From positions 1 through 9,083 of the forward strand of contig JAEYNS010000047.1 in NCBI GenBank assembly GCA_023412435.1: DNA of 9,083 nucleotides. The letters are read 5' to 3'. This document shows, one piece after another, positions 1 through 9,083 of this stretch. The notes beneath the pieces are model-generated. The model searched no databases and had not been told where the DNA came from. It worked only from the letters and a program-made list of their open reading frames with translations. Source of the stretch: Actinomycetes bacterium (GTDB lineage: Bacteria; Actinomycetota; Actinomycetes; Propionibacteriales; Propionibacteriaceae). The position numbers were made by a program, and so were the translations under genes. The stretch's first letter is position 1, and each line of letters begins with the position of its first letter.

Positions 1-1
1 C

Positions 2-3472
<3,471 letters not shown>

Positions 3473-3489
<17 letters not shown>

Positions 3490-4405
3490 GCGCCTGGTCC
3501 GGGCCTACCTGGACCACCTGGGGGTGGAGCGGGGCGCCTCCCCGCACACCCTGAGTGGCTACCGGCGCGACCTGCAGCGCTACCTCGGGCACCTTGCCGC
3601 CCGCGGGATCACCGAACCAGCAGACGTGACCGAGGCTGCCATCACCGACTTCGCGGTTGCCCTGCGGGAGGGCGACGCCGACCGTCAGGGCCTGGCGCCG
3701 TCCAGCGCCGCCAGGGCGCTGGTGGCGGTCCGCGGGCTGCACAGGTTCGCCGTCGCCGAGCGGGGCGGCGAGGATCCGGCGGCCGGCGTCAGTCCTCCGC
3801 GGCAGGACCGCAGGCTTCCCAAGGCGCTCGACCAGGCCTCGGTCCAGCGGCTGCTGGAGGCCCCGGACACCACCTCCGTCACCGGGCTGCGGGACGCCGC
3901 ACTGCTGGAACTGCTGTACGGGACCGGTGCCCGGATCAGCGAGGTCCTCGCCCTCGACGTGGACGACCTCGCCGCCTCGCTGGCGGACTCCGAGGCCGGG
4001 CTGCGGCTGTTCGGCAAGGGACGCAAGGAGCGCCTGGTCCCGCTCGGCAGCTTCGCCAGGGAGGCGGTCAGCGCCTGGCTGGTGCGGGGACGGCCGCAGT
4101 GGGCGGGGCGGGCGGTCCGCGCCACCCCTGCGCTCCTGCTCAACTCGCGCGGCGAGCGGCTGGGTCGCCAAAGCGCCTGGGCCGCGGTCCGGCGTGCCGC
4201 CGAGACCGCCGGGGTGACCGCGGAGGTCGGCCCGCACACCTTGCGCCACTCCTTCGCCACCCACCTGCTGGAGGGGGGCGCCGACGTCAGGGTGGTTCAG
4301 GAGCTGCTCGGCCACGCCTCGGTCACCACCACCCAGCTGTACACCCTCGTCACCGTCGACCACCTGCGTGAGGTCTTCCTGAGTTCGCACCCCCGGGCGC
4401 TGTAG
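3473..4405 (+). CDS. xerD: Site-specific tyrosine recombinase XerD
   Basis: XerD works with XerC at the dif site, under FtsK control, to resolve chromosome dimers before division. The 310-residue product has an N-terminal SAM-like DNA-binding domain (about 3-100, with [13 protein letters not shown]) and a C-terminal catalytic domain (about 115-305). All six catalytic residues are present: Arg154 ([12 protein letters not shown]), Lys182 ([11 protein letters not shown]), His255 and Arg258 ([12 protein letters not shown]), His281 ([13 protein letters not shown]) and the nucleophile Tyr290. Spacing from His255 to Tyr290 is the same as in E. coli XerD. The Arg-Lys interval is four residues longer, owing to a short acidic insert around 165-175. 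The ATG at 3473 lies inside the end of the Nudix gene and has no clear Shine-Dalgarno, so initiation is probably coupled. A TTG at 3485 is a possible alternative. XerD rather than XerC is chosen from the conserved position after pyrG and the Nudix gene. No XerC or dif-like site was seen. Confidence 0.93.
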
Positions 4406-4410
4406 GCGTC

Positions 4411-4447
4411 CGACACGCTGCGTGCGACAAACAGACTTGTCGACAAA
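4411..4447. repeat. CGACAAA repeat cluster with a TTGTCGACAA palindrome, candidate operator
   Basis: CGACAAA occurs twice in direct orientation, at 4425-4431 and 4441-4447, with starts 16 bases apart. Between them TTGTCG (4437-4442) is the inverted copy. Together they form an inverted repeat CGACAA-N6-TTGTCG and a perfect 10-base palindrome TTGTCGACAA at 4437-4446. A degenerate copy, CGACACG, lies at 4411-4417, and CACGCTGCGTG at 4414-4424 is an 11-base palindrome. The cluster is notably AT-richer than its surroundings and ends seven bases before the predicted -10 of parA, a natural place for a repressor or a centromere-type protein. It does not match the actinobacterial SOS box or the parS consensus. 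Function is inferred from layout alone. Confidence 0.45.
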
Positions 4448-4454
4448 GTGGGCA

Positions 4455-4467
4455 TAGGCTTCGGGGC
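4455..4467 (+). promoter_or_regulatory. Predicted parA-scp operon promoter (-10), leaderless
   Basis: TAGGCT at 4455-4460 fits TANNNT and ends seven bases before the parA GTG at 4468, so the transcript would start at or next to the start codon. No convincing -35 lies at normal spacing; TTGTCG at 4437-4442 is only 12 bases away. The absence of a Shine-Dalgarno before the GTG agrees with leaderless translation. The 62-base gap after xerD is the only real break between the two gene clusters. Confidence 0.5.
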
Positions 4468-5370
4468 GTGAAGACCGACGAGACCCCCGCTGCGCTGTTC
4501 GAAACCCAGGAGCCGGCCCCCGGCGAACTCGGGCCCACCGGACGGCCGCTGCCGCCGCTGCCCGAGCCCACCCCGCCGGACCGCGCCCGCCCCACCCGAG
4601 CGCTGATCATCGCGCTGTGCAACCAGAAGGGCGGCGTCGGGAAGACCACCACGACGATCAACCTCGGCGCGGCGCTGGCCGAGACCGGACGCCGGGTGCT
4701 GCTGGTCGACTTCGACCCGCAGGGCTCGCTGTCGGTGGGGCTCGGCGTCAACCCGCACACCCTTGAGACCAGTGTCTACGACCTGCTGGTGCGCAAGCAG
4801 ATGGGGATCGAGGACGTCGTCCGGGAGACCTCGACGCCGGGGCTCGACCTGCTGCCCAGCAATATCGACCTGTCCGCGGCCGAGATGCAGCTGGTGAGCG
4901 AGGTGGCGCGCGAGCAGACCCTGCACCGGGCGCTGGCCAAGGTGCGGCACACCTACGACGTGATCCTGATCGACTGTGCGCCCTCGCTCGGGCTGCTCAC
5001 CGTCAACGCGCTGACCGCGGCCGACAAGGTGCTGATGCCGCTGGAGTGCGAGTTCTTCGCGCTGCGCGGGATCGCACTGCTGACCGACACGATCTCCAAG
5101 GTCCAGGACCGGCTGAACCCCGAGCTGGAGATCCTCGGCATCCTCGGCACCATGTACGACTCCCGCACCCTGCACAGCCGGGAGGTGCTCGAGCGGGTGG
5201 TGCAGGCGTTCGGCGACGTGGTCTTCCACACCGTGATCCGCCGCACCATCAAGTTCCCCGAGACGACTGTCGCGGGCGAACCCATCACCAGCTACGCCCC
5301 GAGCTCACCCGGCGCGGCGGCGTACCGGATGCTGGCCCGGGAGGTGCTCGCCCGATGCCCCGGCGCGTAG
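4468..5370 (+). CDS. ParA-family (MinD/Soj-type) partition ATPase
   Basis: This 300-residue protein is a Walker-type ATPase of the ParA/Soj family, which binds DNA as an ATP dimer and moves or positions cargo on the nucleoid. The deviant Walker A motif KGGVGKTTT starts at residue 54, with signature Lys54 and P-loop Lys59. VLLVDFDPQG (Walker A') and VILIDCAPSLG (Walker B) follow. The first 45 residues form a Pro- and Glu-rich, probably disordered tail before the fold begins at ALIIALCNQKGG; ParA proteins often carry an N-terminal extension, sometimes used to bind DNA or a partner. No N-terminal helix-turn-helix is apparent. The GTG start follows a predicted -10 closely, and the frame shows no better start. 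The stop lies 16 bases inside the next gene. This is the scpAB-linked paralogue (compare Rv1708), not the parA of an oriC parAB pair, since no ParB follows. The cargo is unknown; proximity to scpA and scpB suggests chromosome organisation. Confidence 0.93.
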   Translation: MKTDETPAALFETQEPAPGELGPTGRPLPPLPEPTPPDRARPTRALIIALCNQKGGVGKTTTTINLGAALAETGRRVLLVDFDPQGSLSVGLGVNPHTLETSVYDLLVRKQMGIEDVVRETSTPGLDLLPSNIDLSAAEMQLVSEVAREQTLHRALAKVRHTYDVILIDCAPSLGLLTVNALTAADKVLMPLECEFFALRGIALLTDTISKVQDRLNPELEILGILGTMYDSRTLHSREVLERVVQAFGDVVFHTVIRRTIKFPETTVAGEPITSYAPSSPGAAAYRMLAREVLARCPGA

Positions 5371-5672
5371 GCCTGCCGGGGGCGGCTGAGCTCTTCCGGC
5401 CCACTGTCCCCGAGACCACCGACGGCCAGGGGACGGGCACCGTCCCCGAGCCCGTTGTCACCGGGCGGGTCCGGCATGACGAGAAGATCACGGTCTACGT
5501 CAGCAGCGCCGAGCTGCTCGCGCTGGAACACGCGCGGCTGCGGCTGCGTGCCGAGCACGGGCTGGCTGTCGACAGGGGTCGGATCGTCCGGGCCGCGCTC
5601 GGGCTGGCGATCGCGGAGCTGGAGGCCGACGGGGCCGACTCCGAGCTCGTCCGTGCCCTCACCGACCAGTGA
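5355..5672 (+). CDS. Small conserved-type protein with predicted ribbon-helix-helix region
   Basis: The 105-residue product is overlapped by parA at its start and scpA at its end. Residues 1-40 are Pro/Thr/Gly-rich and probably disordered. Residues 43-92 look folded: a short strand EKITVYVS (43-50), a helix from about 51 to 68 rich in Leu, Arg and Glu, a GLAVDRG turn (69-75), and a second helix to about 92. Strand, helix, helix after a basic lead is the pattern of MetJ/Arc (CopG-type) DNA-binding proteins, so I infer a dimeric DNA-binding role. I have no motif that proves it, and a coiled-coil or non-DNA-binding role is possible. I recall similar sequences between parA and scpA in other actinobacteria but name no family. 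ATG 5355 has GGGAGG at 5339-5344, ten bases upstream. The stop overlaps the scpA GTG. By analogy with plasmid ParA systems that use ribbon-helix-helix partners, it may be the partner or autorepressor of the upstream ParA; that is inference. Confidence 0.8.
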   Translation: MPRRVGLPGAAELFRPTVPETTDGQGTGTVPEPVVTGRVRHDEKITVYVSSAELLALEHARLRLRAEHGLAVDRGRIVRAALGLAIAELEADGADSELVRALTDQ

Positions 5673-6511
5673 CCATCGCGCCCGACGAACTCGCCGAGAC
5701 CAGCGGGTTCACCGTCCACCTGACCAACTTCTCCGGCCCCTTCGACCTGCTGCTGCAGCTCATCGGCAAGCACAAGCTCGACATCACCGAGGTCGCGCTG
5801 TCCCGGGTGACCGACGAGTTCATCGCCCACCTGCGCCGCGCCCAGGACAGCCAGGCCTGGGACCTCAACGAGACCAGCCAGTTCATCGTCGTCGGCGCCC
5901 CCCTGCTCGACCTCAAGGCGGCGCGTCTGCTGCCCCAGGGCGAGGTCGACGACGAGGACGACCTCGCGCTGCTCGAGGCCCGCGACCTGTTGTTCGCCCG
6001 GCTGCTGCAGTACCGCGCGTTCAAGCTCGTCGCCGGCTGGATCGCCGGCACCCTCGCCGTCCAGGACCGGCGGTTCCCCCGGCCCGGCGGGCTCGAGGAG
6101 CAGTTCGCGCGGCTGCTGCCCGAGGTCGACCTCACCGGGATGGCCGACCAGCTCGCCCTGCTGGCCGGACGCGCGCTCGCGCCGAAGCCGCCGGTGGAGG
6201 TCTCTCTGGCCCACCTCCACGTCGCGCGGGTCAGCGTCCGCGAGCAGGCCGAGGTCATCCTCGGCCGGTTGCGGGAGCACACCACCTTGACGTTCCGGGC
6301 TCTGACCGCCGATGCCGAGGACCGGTTGGTGGTGGTGGCGCGCTTCCTCGCGCTGCTGGAGTTGTACCGTGAGCAGGCGGTCGCCTTCGAGCAACTCGCC
6401 CCGCTCGCCGAACTGAACGTCCGGTGGCTGGGGACGGAGGTCGGCGACCAGATCGGCGCCGACTTCGACCAGGAGCCCGGCCAGGACACGGAGGTGGCAC
6501 GCGATGACTGA
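5669..6511 (+). CDS. scpA: Segregation and condensation protein A (kleisin)
   Basis: ScpA is the kleisin subunit that bridges the two SMC heads in the SMC-ScpA-ScpB condensin, which organises and separates sister chromosomes. The 280-residue product shows the kleisin N-terminus with NFSGPFDLLLQLIGKHKLDI from residue 20, which packs on the SMC neck. A helical segment follows (VTDEFIAHL, LLDLKAARLLP), then an acidic linker DDEDD, and a C-terminal winged-helix region ending with RFLALLELYREQAVAFEQ, which contacts the SMC cap. Length is normal for actinobacterial ScpA. The GTG start shares bases with the stop of the preceding gene (GTGA) and has no clear Shine-Dalgarno, so translation is likely coupled. 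An eight-base overlap joins it to scpB, as expected for partners made in fixed ratio. The smc gene is not in the window. Confidence 0.95.
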   Translation: MTIAPDELAETSGFTVHLTNFSGPFDLLLQLIGKHKLDITEVALSRVTDEFIAHLRRAQDSQAWDLNETSQFIVVGAPLLDLKAARLLPQGEVDDEDDLALLEARDLLFARLLQYRAFKLVAGWIAGTLAVQDRRFPRPGGLEEQFARLLPEVDLTGMADQLALLAGRALAPKPPVEVSLAHLHVARVSVREQAEVILGRLREHTTLTFRALTADAEDRLVVVARFLALLELYREQAVAFEQLAPLAELNVRWLGTEVGDQIGADFDQEPGQDTEVARDD

Positions 6512-7121
6512 CCAGATCCCCGACCTCGAGTGGGATCCGGCCACCCTCGGCGCCCCGCTCGAGGCCCTGCTGCTGATGGCCACCGAGCCGATGCCTGCCG
6601 AGGAGCTCGCCCGGGCGGTGGGGGCTCCGGTCGAGGTGGTGACCGCCGGCCTCGAGCAGCTCGCCGCCTTCTACGACAGCACCGGCCGCGGCTTCGAGCT
6701 GCGCCGGGTCGGCACCGGCTGGCGGTACTACAGCCGCTCCGAGCACGCCGACCTGATCGGCGCCTGGCTGCTCGACGGACAGCCCGGCAGGCTCTCCCAG
6801 GCAGCCCTGGAGACCCTGGCCGTGATCGCCTACCTGCAGCCGATCTCCCGCGGCAGGGTGGCCGCCGTGCGCGGGGTGAACGTGGACGGCGTGATCCGCA
6901 CCCTCGCCACCCGCGACCTGATCGAAGAGGTGGGACGCGACCCCGAGACCGGGGCCCGGCTGTTCGCCACCACGAGCACCTTCCTCGAGCGGATGGGGCT
7001 CACCAGCCTCGACCAGCTGCCCGCGCTGGCGCCGAACCTTCCGGACGCGTCTGCGCTGGAGGCCGAGCTGGCCGGCCTGGCGAACCCCGCCGAGGTCACC
7101 CTGGACGAGGAGCCGGCATGA
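6504..7121 (+). CDS. scpB: Segregation and condensation protein B
   Basis: ScpB is a dimeric winged-helix protein that binds the middle of ScpA and regulates the SMC ATPase. The 205-residue product has two winged-helix domains. The first (about 15-90) includes LEALLLMATEPMPAEELARA. The second (about 96-170) has the well-conserved LSQAALETLAVIAYLQPISR from residue 97 and then RGVNVDGVIRTLATRDLIEE, GRDPETGARLFATTSTFLE. The C-terminal 35 residues are acidic and Ala/Leu-rich, probably flexible. ATG 6504 has GGAGG at 6490-6494, nine bases upstream, one of the best ribosome sites in the operon, so ScpB may be translated more strongly than ScpA. The stop overlaps the rluB start as ATGA. Confidence 0.95.
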   Translation: MTDQIPDLEWDPATLGAPLEALLLMATEPMPAEELARAVGAPVEVVTAGLEQLAAFYDSTGRGFELRRVGTGWRYYSRSEHADLIGAWLLDGQPGRLSQAALETLAVIAYLQPISRGRVAAVRGVNVDGVIRTLATRDLIEEVGRDPETGARLFATTSTFLERMGLTSLDQLPALAPNLPDASALEAELAGLANPAEVTLDEEPA

Positions 7122-7858
7122 GCGATGACACTGAGGGAGTCCGGCTGCAGAAGGTGCTGGCCCGGGCAGGGGTCGCCTCCCGGCGCGCCAGCGAGGAGCT
7201 GATCGGCAGGGGCAGGGTCGAGGTGAACGGCCAGGTGGTCACCGAGCAGGGCGTCAGGGTGGACCCGGCCCGGGACGTGATCCGGGTGGACGGGGTGAGG
7301 ATCCCGCCCGAGCGCCGCCACGCCTACGTCGTGCTCAACAAGCCGCGTGGAGTGCTGTCGGCGATGGAGGACGACCGCGGGCGGCGGACCCTCGCCGAGT
7401 ATGCGGCGCGGCGGGGCGGCGAGCGCCTGTTCCACGTCGGTCGGCTGGACGCCGACACCGAAGGCCTCATTCTCTTGACCAATGACGGCGAGTTCGCGCA
7501 GCGGATGAGCCACCCGTCCTACGAGATCCGCAAGACCTATGTGGCGGTCGTCGAGGGCAGCCTCGAACACTCCACGCTGGCCAGGATCCGCCGCGGGATC
7601 ACCCTCGACGACGGCCCGATCCGCCCCGACAAGGTGCGCATCGTCGCCCGCGAGCCCCGCCAGACCATGGTCGAGATCACCCTGCACTCGGGCCGCAACC
7701 GGATCGTGCGGCGCCTCTTCGACGCGGTCGGGCACCCGGTGCGGCAGCTGTCCCGCATCGGCATCGGCCCGGTCCGGCTGGGCAGGCTGAAGTCGGGCGA
7801 ACTGCGCGACCTCACCCGGGAGGAGCTCGGCGCCCTGCTGGACGCCGTCAAGCTGTAG
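7118..7858 (+). CDS. rluB: 23S rRNA pseudouridine synthase, RluB/RsuA family
   Basis: The 246-residue enzyme belongs to the RsuA/RluB/E/F family and probably makes a pseudouridine in the peptidyl transferase region of 23S rRNA (position 2605 in E. coli numbering for RluB). An N-terminal S4 RNA-binding domain spans about 8-65 (RLQKVLARAGVASRR, then GRVEVNGQVV). The catalytic domain follows with VVLNKPRGVLS and the motif HVGRLDADTEGLILLTNDGE, in which Asp111 is the catalytic aspartate. Near the end are the family segments RKTYVAVVEG and SGRNRIVRRLFDAVGHPV. Length is typical of the short, tail-free actinobacterial form. ATG 7118 has GAGGAG five bases upstream and overlaps the scpB stop. The target base is inferred from family and the conserved scpB-rluB order; RsuA-type 16S specificity is less likely. 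Confidence 0.93.
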   Translation: MSDDTEGVRLQKVLARAGVASRRASEELIGRGRVEVNGQVVTEQGVRVDPARDVIRVDGVRIPPERRHAYVVLNKPRGVLSAMEDDRGRRTLAEYAARRGGERLFHVGRLDADTEGLILLTNDGEFAQRMSHPSYEIRKTYVAVVEGSLEHSTLARIRRGITLDDGPIRPDKVRIVAREPRQTMVEITLHSGRNRIVRRLFDAVGHPVRQLSRIGIGPVRLGRLKSGELRDLTREELGALLDAVKL

Positions 7859-7865
7859 GGCAGCG

Positions 7866-9083
7866 GTGGACCGGGCGATCGGCGTCGAGACCGAGTACGG
7901 GCTGCTCGGACGCTCGGCGACGGGACGGATGGGGTCGAGCGAGGCCGCGCAGCTGCTGTTCGCCCCGCTGGAGCGGGAGTACCGCTCCTCCAGCGCCTTC
8001 CTGCCCAGCGGTGGCCGGCTCTACCTCGACGTCGGTGCCCACCCCGAGTACGCCACCCCGGAGTGCCGCACCCCGCGGGGAGCGGTGGTGGCGGGACGTG
8101 CGGGGGACCTGCTCGCGCTCGACCTCGCCTCCCGGGCGATGGCCGACGCCGAGGCGGCGGGGGCGCCCTGCCGGCTGCGGCTGTTCAAGAACAACACCGA
8201 CTCCTACGGCAACTCCTACGGCAGCCACGAGAACTACCAGATCGCCCGTGCCACCGATCCCGACGCGCTCGCCGGGGCACTGACCGGCTTCCTGGTCACC
8301 CGGCAGCTGCTGTGCGGCAACGGGCGACTGGAGCGGGGGAGCTTCCGGATCAGCCAACGCGCCGACCACCTGCGCGAGGAGTTCTCCGCCACCACCACCA
8401 GGGCGCGGCCGCTGGTCAACAGCCGCGACGAGCCGCTCGCCGACCCGGCCAGGTTCCGCAGGTTGCACGTCCTGGCCGGCGACTCCAACCTGAGCGACCC
8501 GTCGGCCTGGTTGCGGCTGGCCACCACCGAGCTGGTGGTGCGTCTGGTCGAGGACGGGGACCACCTGGAACGGCTCCGGCTGGCGGACCCGCTGGCGGCG
8601 TTGCCGCTGGTCTCGCGGGATCCGCTCGCCGTCCTCGAACTGGCCTCGGGCGCCACGATCACCGCGGTCGGGCTGCAGCGCGAGTACGCCGACGCGGTCG
8701 CCGCCGCGCAGCCGGAGCAGGAGGCATTACTGGGGGAGTGGCACAGGGTGCTGGACGCGTTGGCGGCCGACGATCCCGACGTGATCGCCGACACCGTGGA
8801 GTGGGCGGCCAAGCGGCGGCTGCTGGCCGACTACCGAGCCCGGCACGGGCTCCAGCCCCAGGACCCGCGGCTGGCCGCCGTGGACCTCGCCTTCCACGAA
8901 CTGGGGCCGTCCGGGCTGTTCGCCAGGCTGGAGGACGGGGGAGTGGTGCGCCGGCTGACCACTCCCGCCGAGGTCGCCGAAGCGCTCACCAGTCCACCCG
9001 AGCCGACCAGGGCGGTGGCCCGCTCCCGGCTGGTGACCGCCGCGAAGGGCGCGGGGGTCCACATCAGCGGCGGCTGGCTGCGG
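7866..9083 (+). CDS. pafA: Pup-protein ligase PafA (3' partial)
   Basis: PafA uses ATP to link the C-terminal glutamate of Pup to lysines of target proteins, marking them for the actinobacterial proteasome or other fates. The 406 visible residues carry the carboxylate-amine ligase fold shared with glutamine synthetase. Near the N-terminus are GVETEYG (metal-binding Glu8 and Glu10) and RLYLDVGAHPEYATPEC, with Asp55 aligning to the catalytic aspartate (Asp57 in M. tuberculosis by my count). Then come FKNNTDSYGNSYGSHENY, FLVTRQLLCG, RISQRADHL, RPLVNSRDEP and RLHVLAGDSNLS. These match PafA rather than its relative Dop, which has a different KNNVD segment. The frame is open to the window edge; roughly 40-50 C-terminal residues are missing. 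The GTG start is seven bases after rluB, with AGGG at 7857-7860 overlapping its stop, so co-transcription is likely. Loops before Asp55 and around LERGSFRI are shorter than in the mycobacterial protein. The gene contains a rare TTA codon at 8727. Its location away from pup and the proteasome genes is unusual. Confidence 0.9.
   Translation, partial: MDRAIGVETEYGLLGRSATGRMGSSEAAQLLFAPLEREYRSSSAFLPSGGRLYLDVGAHPEYATPECRTPRGAVVAGRAGDLLALDLASRAMADAEAAGAPCRLRLFKNNTDSYGNSYGSHENYQIARATDPDALAGALTGFLVTRQLLCGNGRLERGSFRISQRADHLREEFSATTTRARPLVNSRDEPLADPARFRRLHVLAGDSNLSDPSAWLRLATTELVVRLVEDGDHLERLRLADPLAALPLVSRDPLAVLELASGATITAVGLQREYADAVAAAQPEQEALLGEWHRVLDALAADDPDVIADTVEWAAKRRLLADYRARHGLQPQDPRLAAVDLAFHELGPSGLFARLEDGGVVRRLTTPAEVAEALTSPPEPTRAVARSRLVTAAKGAGVHISGGWLR

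Noticed and set aside
4425..4447. An SOS box or parS site upstream of parA
   Set aside because: The palindrome is TTGTCGACAA; it lacks the GAAC/GTTC halves of the actinobacterial LexA site and does not resemble the parS consensus.
7866..9083. Depupylase Dop instead of PafA
   Set aside because: The KNNTDSYGNSYGSHENY and RLYLDVGAHPEYATPEC segments match PafA. Dop has a KNNVD-type segment and an extra loop that I do not see.

Overview
The window is a compact, very GC-rich stretch of actinobacterial chromosome. Third codon positions are almost always G or C, GTG starts are common, genes overlap by a few bases, and all genes lie on the + strand. The core order is pyrG, Nudix ADP-ribose pyrophosphatase, xerD, parA, small protein, scpA, scpB, rluB. 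This matches a block conserved across Actinobacteria; in Mycobacterium tuberculosis it corresponds to the Rv1699-Rv1711 neighbourhood. A Pup ligase gene at the end confirms the phylum. I would guess a member of the Propionibacteriales, but the sequence does not prove a family or genus.

Layout. (1) 2-1009: the 3' part of a gene for an exported endonuclease/exonuclease/phosphatase-fold hydrolase. The window opens inside its Pro/Ser/Thr-rich linker. (2) 1010-1091: a short spacer with a GC-rich hairpin and a -10-like TAGGCT just before the pyrG GTG start. (3) 1092-4405: pyrG (CTP synthase), a Nudix hydrolase and xerD, each overlapping the next. (4) 4406-4467: a spacer with repeats of CGACAAA, a perfect 10-bp palindrome and a second TAGGCT placed as before pyrG. 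(5) 4468-7858: parA, a 105-residue protein with a predicted ribbon-helix-helix region, scpA, scpB and rluB, all overlapping. (6) 7866-9083: pafA, the Pup ligase, open to the end of the window and lacking only its C-terminus.

How they work together. The first operon joins nucleotide metabolism (CTP synthesis, ADP-ribose clean-up) with the recombinase that resolves chromosome dimers. The second joins chromosome organisation (ParA ATPase, the SMC partners ScpA and ScpB) with 23S rRNA pseudouridylation and, unusually, protein pupylation. In many actinobacteria the position after rluB holds cmk and der (sometimes tyrA), so pafA here is out of its usual place beside the proteasome genes. No pup, dop, prcBA, mpa, smc or parB gene lies in the window.

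Most genes are ordinary housekeeping genes. The points most worth a second look are the ParA plus small predicted DNA-binding protein pair with its upstream repeat cluster, the displaced and somewhat divergent pafA, and the two apparently leaderless promoters.
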